From an uncultured Candidatus Saccharibacteria bacterium (lineage in GTDB: Bacteria > Patescibacteriota > Saccharimonadia > Saccharimonadales > Saccharimonadaceae): a stretch of 6,535 bases of DNA. Position 1 is the stretch's first letter. The number at the start of each line of letters is the position of its first letter. Shown in pieces: positions 5,371-6,535 of the stretch. The notes under the pieces are model-generated. The model made no database searches. It saw nothing but the letters and a program-made list of their open reading frames with translations, and was not told the DNA's origin. Both the position numbers and the translations under genes were made by a program. The DNA lies in the NCBI GenBank assembly GCA_938046495.1, contig CALIXG010000072.1, positions 1 to 6,535 of the forward strand. The letters run 5' to 3'.

Positions 5371-6535
5371 AAGTTCCTTTGGATTCTTTTTCAAATTTCG
5401 ATAGCTTATTATCCCAAGCGAAACCAGAATGATTGCCAACATGAAAACCACCGTTATTGTCGCCGCTCCAATCGTCATCTGTACATCAATTGCCGAAAGG
5501 GTTTTAGTAAAACCTTCCATTTCTGCGCCCCCACCCAACTGCGTCGCTCCAGCCTGCTTCGCCATTTGCTTTGCCACCCCAGTTGTTACATTTTTTAAAA
5601 TATCATTTCCCATTATTTTCGCAAATTTTCCCGCCAAGATATAAGCCCCCACGAATGCCGGTAGACTTACCATCAAAAGTTCTATCACGAACTGTCCGAA
5701 AATCTGTCCTTTTTCCAAACCTATCGCCAGTAAAATTGCGATTTCTTTTTTTCTCGCATTCATCCAAAGTAGTAAAACTAGAGCCACTACTATTCCCGCA
5801 AAAATTAATGAACCGAAAAACATTTGGTTGGCCACTCCATACATTCCCGAAATTGATTGTTCCAAAGCTGGATAGTTTGAGGCACTTTTTATCAAATTAT
5901 ACTCGCGCCAATTCACATCTAATTTCTTCACCGTAGCCATCACTTGGTCAAGATTTTTCTCGCCCTTCACGAAAAATGTTGCATCTTGGTAAACCGCCGT
6001 ATCCTCATCATTGCCATAAACTTTTGCCGCCGTCGAAACGTCCGTTACTAAAGTATTTTCATAAAGTTCCTGTGCCGCTGTCACACCCCCCGTATTTTTC
6101 CCCGCAAATAACCCCTTAATTTTTACTTCTACGGTTTCGTTTGCCGCTTTTTCGTTATCCGCGTCAAATAAATTTGATTTAATTTTTATTTTATCCCCCA
6201 CTTTCAGATTATTTTTCTTCGCCAAATCTTCGTGCATCAAAATCTGATTTTTATCCTCATTTTTTAGATGCTCACCCGAAACCAATTTATAGGCCCCCGA
6301 AACAAATTTAGTTTCCCTAGCTGAATCATTCACTCCGGTTAACATCACCGTGCGCTTAAAATTTTTCGCTCGTTCCGCCGACATTCCGCGTAACGTTTCT
6401 GGTGTCTCGATAATATCTTTACCCACCAAATCCGCCACACTATTAATTCTTTTCACCGTATATTCAATTTCCGGTGACTCAGAAATTTTTTTAATATCGA
6501 TCCCCTTCACATTACCCCCACCCCGCGGTGTACCT
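5356..6535 (-). CDS. FtsX/MacB-like ABC transporter permease, Vex3-like, C-terminal part (cut by right edge)
   Basis: The frame is open to the right edge (392 residues visible). A GTG at 6510 could be read as a start, but eight further in-frame residues (GTPRGGGN) lead up to the edge without a stop and the protein would lack the usual N-terminal TM1, so this is a truncated view. Counting from the GTG, residues 1-225 are a MacB-like extracytoplasmic domain; then come TM helices at about 231-250, 276-294 and 348-368. The RKKEIAILLAIG loop after the first of these and the NPKELLTEL tail are FtsX-family signatures. An insert of about 45 residues (300-345), rich in Gly/Ala/Gln, lies between the last two helices. 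Such permeases work with a cytoplasmic ATPase in peptide or lipid handling. It sits directly before the VncR/VncS-like pair, as Vex3 does. The cargo is unknown. Confidence 0.88.
   Translation of the reverse strand, partial: GTPRGGGNVKGIDIKKISESPEIEYTVKRINSVADLVGKDIIETPETLRGMSAERAKNFKRTVMLTGVNDSARETKFVSGAYKLVSGEHLKNEDKNQILMHEDLAKKNNLKVGDKIKIKSNLFDADNEKAANETVEVKIKGLFAGKNTGGVTAAQELYENTLVTDVSTAAKVYGNDEDTAVYQDATFFVKGEKNLDQVMATVKKLDVNWREYNLIKSASNYPALEQSISGMYGVANQMFFGSLIFAGIVVALVLLLWMNARKKEIAILLAIGLEKGQIFGQFVIELLMVSLPAFVGAYILAGKFAKIMGNDILKNVTTGVAKQMAKQAGATQLGGGAEMEGFTKTLSAIDVQMTIGAATITVVFMLAIILVSLGIISYRNLKKNPKELLTEL

Noticed and set aside
6508..6510. GTG as the true start of the ABC permease
   Set aside because: The frame stays open to the window edge, and starting here would remove the N-terminal membrane helix expected for FtsX/MacB-type permeases.

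Overview
The window most likely comes from a low-GC, reduced-genome bacterium of the Candidate Phyla Radiation, with Candidatus Saccharibacteria (TM7) as best guess. The left-edge protein pairs a secreted Thr/Asn-rich beta domain with BspA-type (DUF285) repeats, a layout I associate with Saccharibacteria surface proteins. Genes are compact and most transcription-unit starts look leaderless. TGA is a normal stop, since the response regulator ends in TGA inside an ATGA overlap, so the recoded UGA=Gly lineages are excluded. This placement is inference; no marker gene is present.

Layout. (1) 1-1138, minus: 5' part of a secreted BspA-like leucine-rich-repeat protein that runs off the left edge. 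(2) 1139-1389: gene-free spacer with three copies of a 17-nt repeat that looks like an insertion-sequence end remnant; one copy supplies the -35 of the next gene. (3) 1390-2325, plus: thioredoxin reductase, followed by 38-40 nt degenerate tandem repeats that begin in its own 3' end. (4) 2435-2539, minus: tRNA-Thr(CGT) and its terminator. (5) 2548-2578: an 11-bp perfect inverted repeat that forms two mirror-image overlapping promoters, one for tRNA-Thr (left) and one for the phosphodiesterase (right). (6) 2585-3337, plus: glycerophosphodiester phosphodiesterase; its true start is the ATG at 2585, not the upstream ATG at 2570. (7) 3431-3533, minus: tRNA-Asp(GTC) with a terminator, its promoter lying in the last codons of the next gene. 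(8) 3535-6535, minus: FtsX-like ABC permease (C-terminal part, runs off the right edge), then a VncR-like response regulator, then a VncS-like histidine kinase, the same order as vex3-vncR-vncS in pneumococcus.

How it works together. The permease, regulator and kinase form one signalling/transport module: the kinase senses an envelope signal, phosphorylates the regulator, and probably adjusts the neighbouring transporter. The ATPase and any partner permease should lie just beyond the right edge. The other genes are housekeeping (redox, phosphodiester hydrolysis, tRNAs) or surface display.

Most notable: four of four promoter-proximal protein genes have a -10 box ending 6-7 nt before the ATG and no Shine-Dalgarno, whereas the internal operon gene (kinase) has a clear GGAG. 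This points to leaderless initiation at operon heads and SD-led initiation inside operons.
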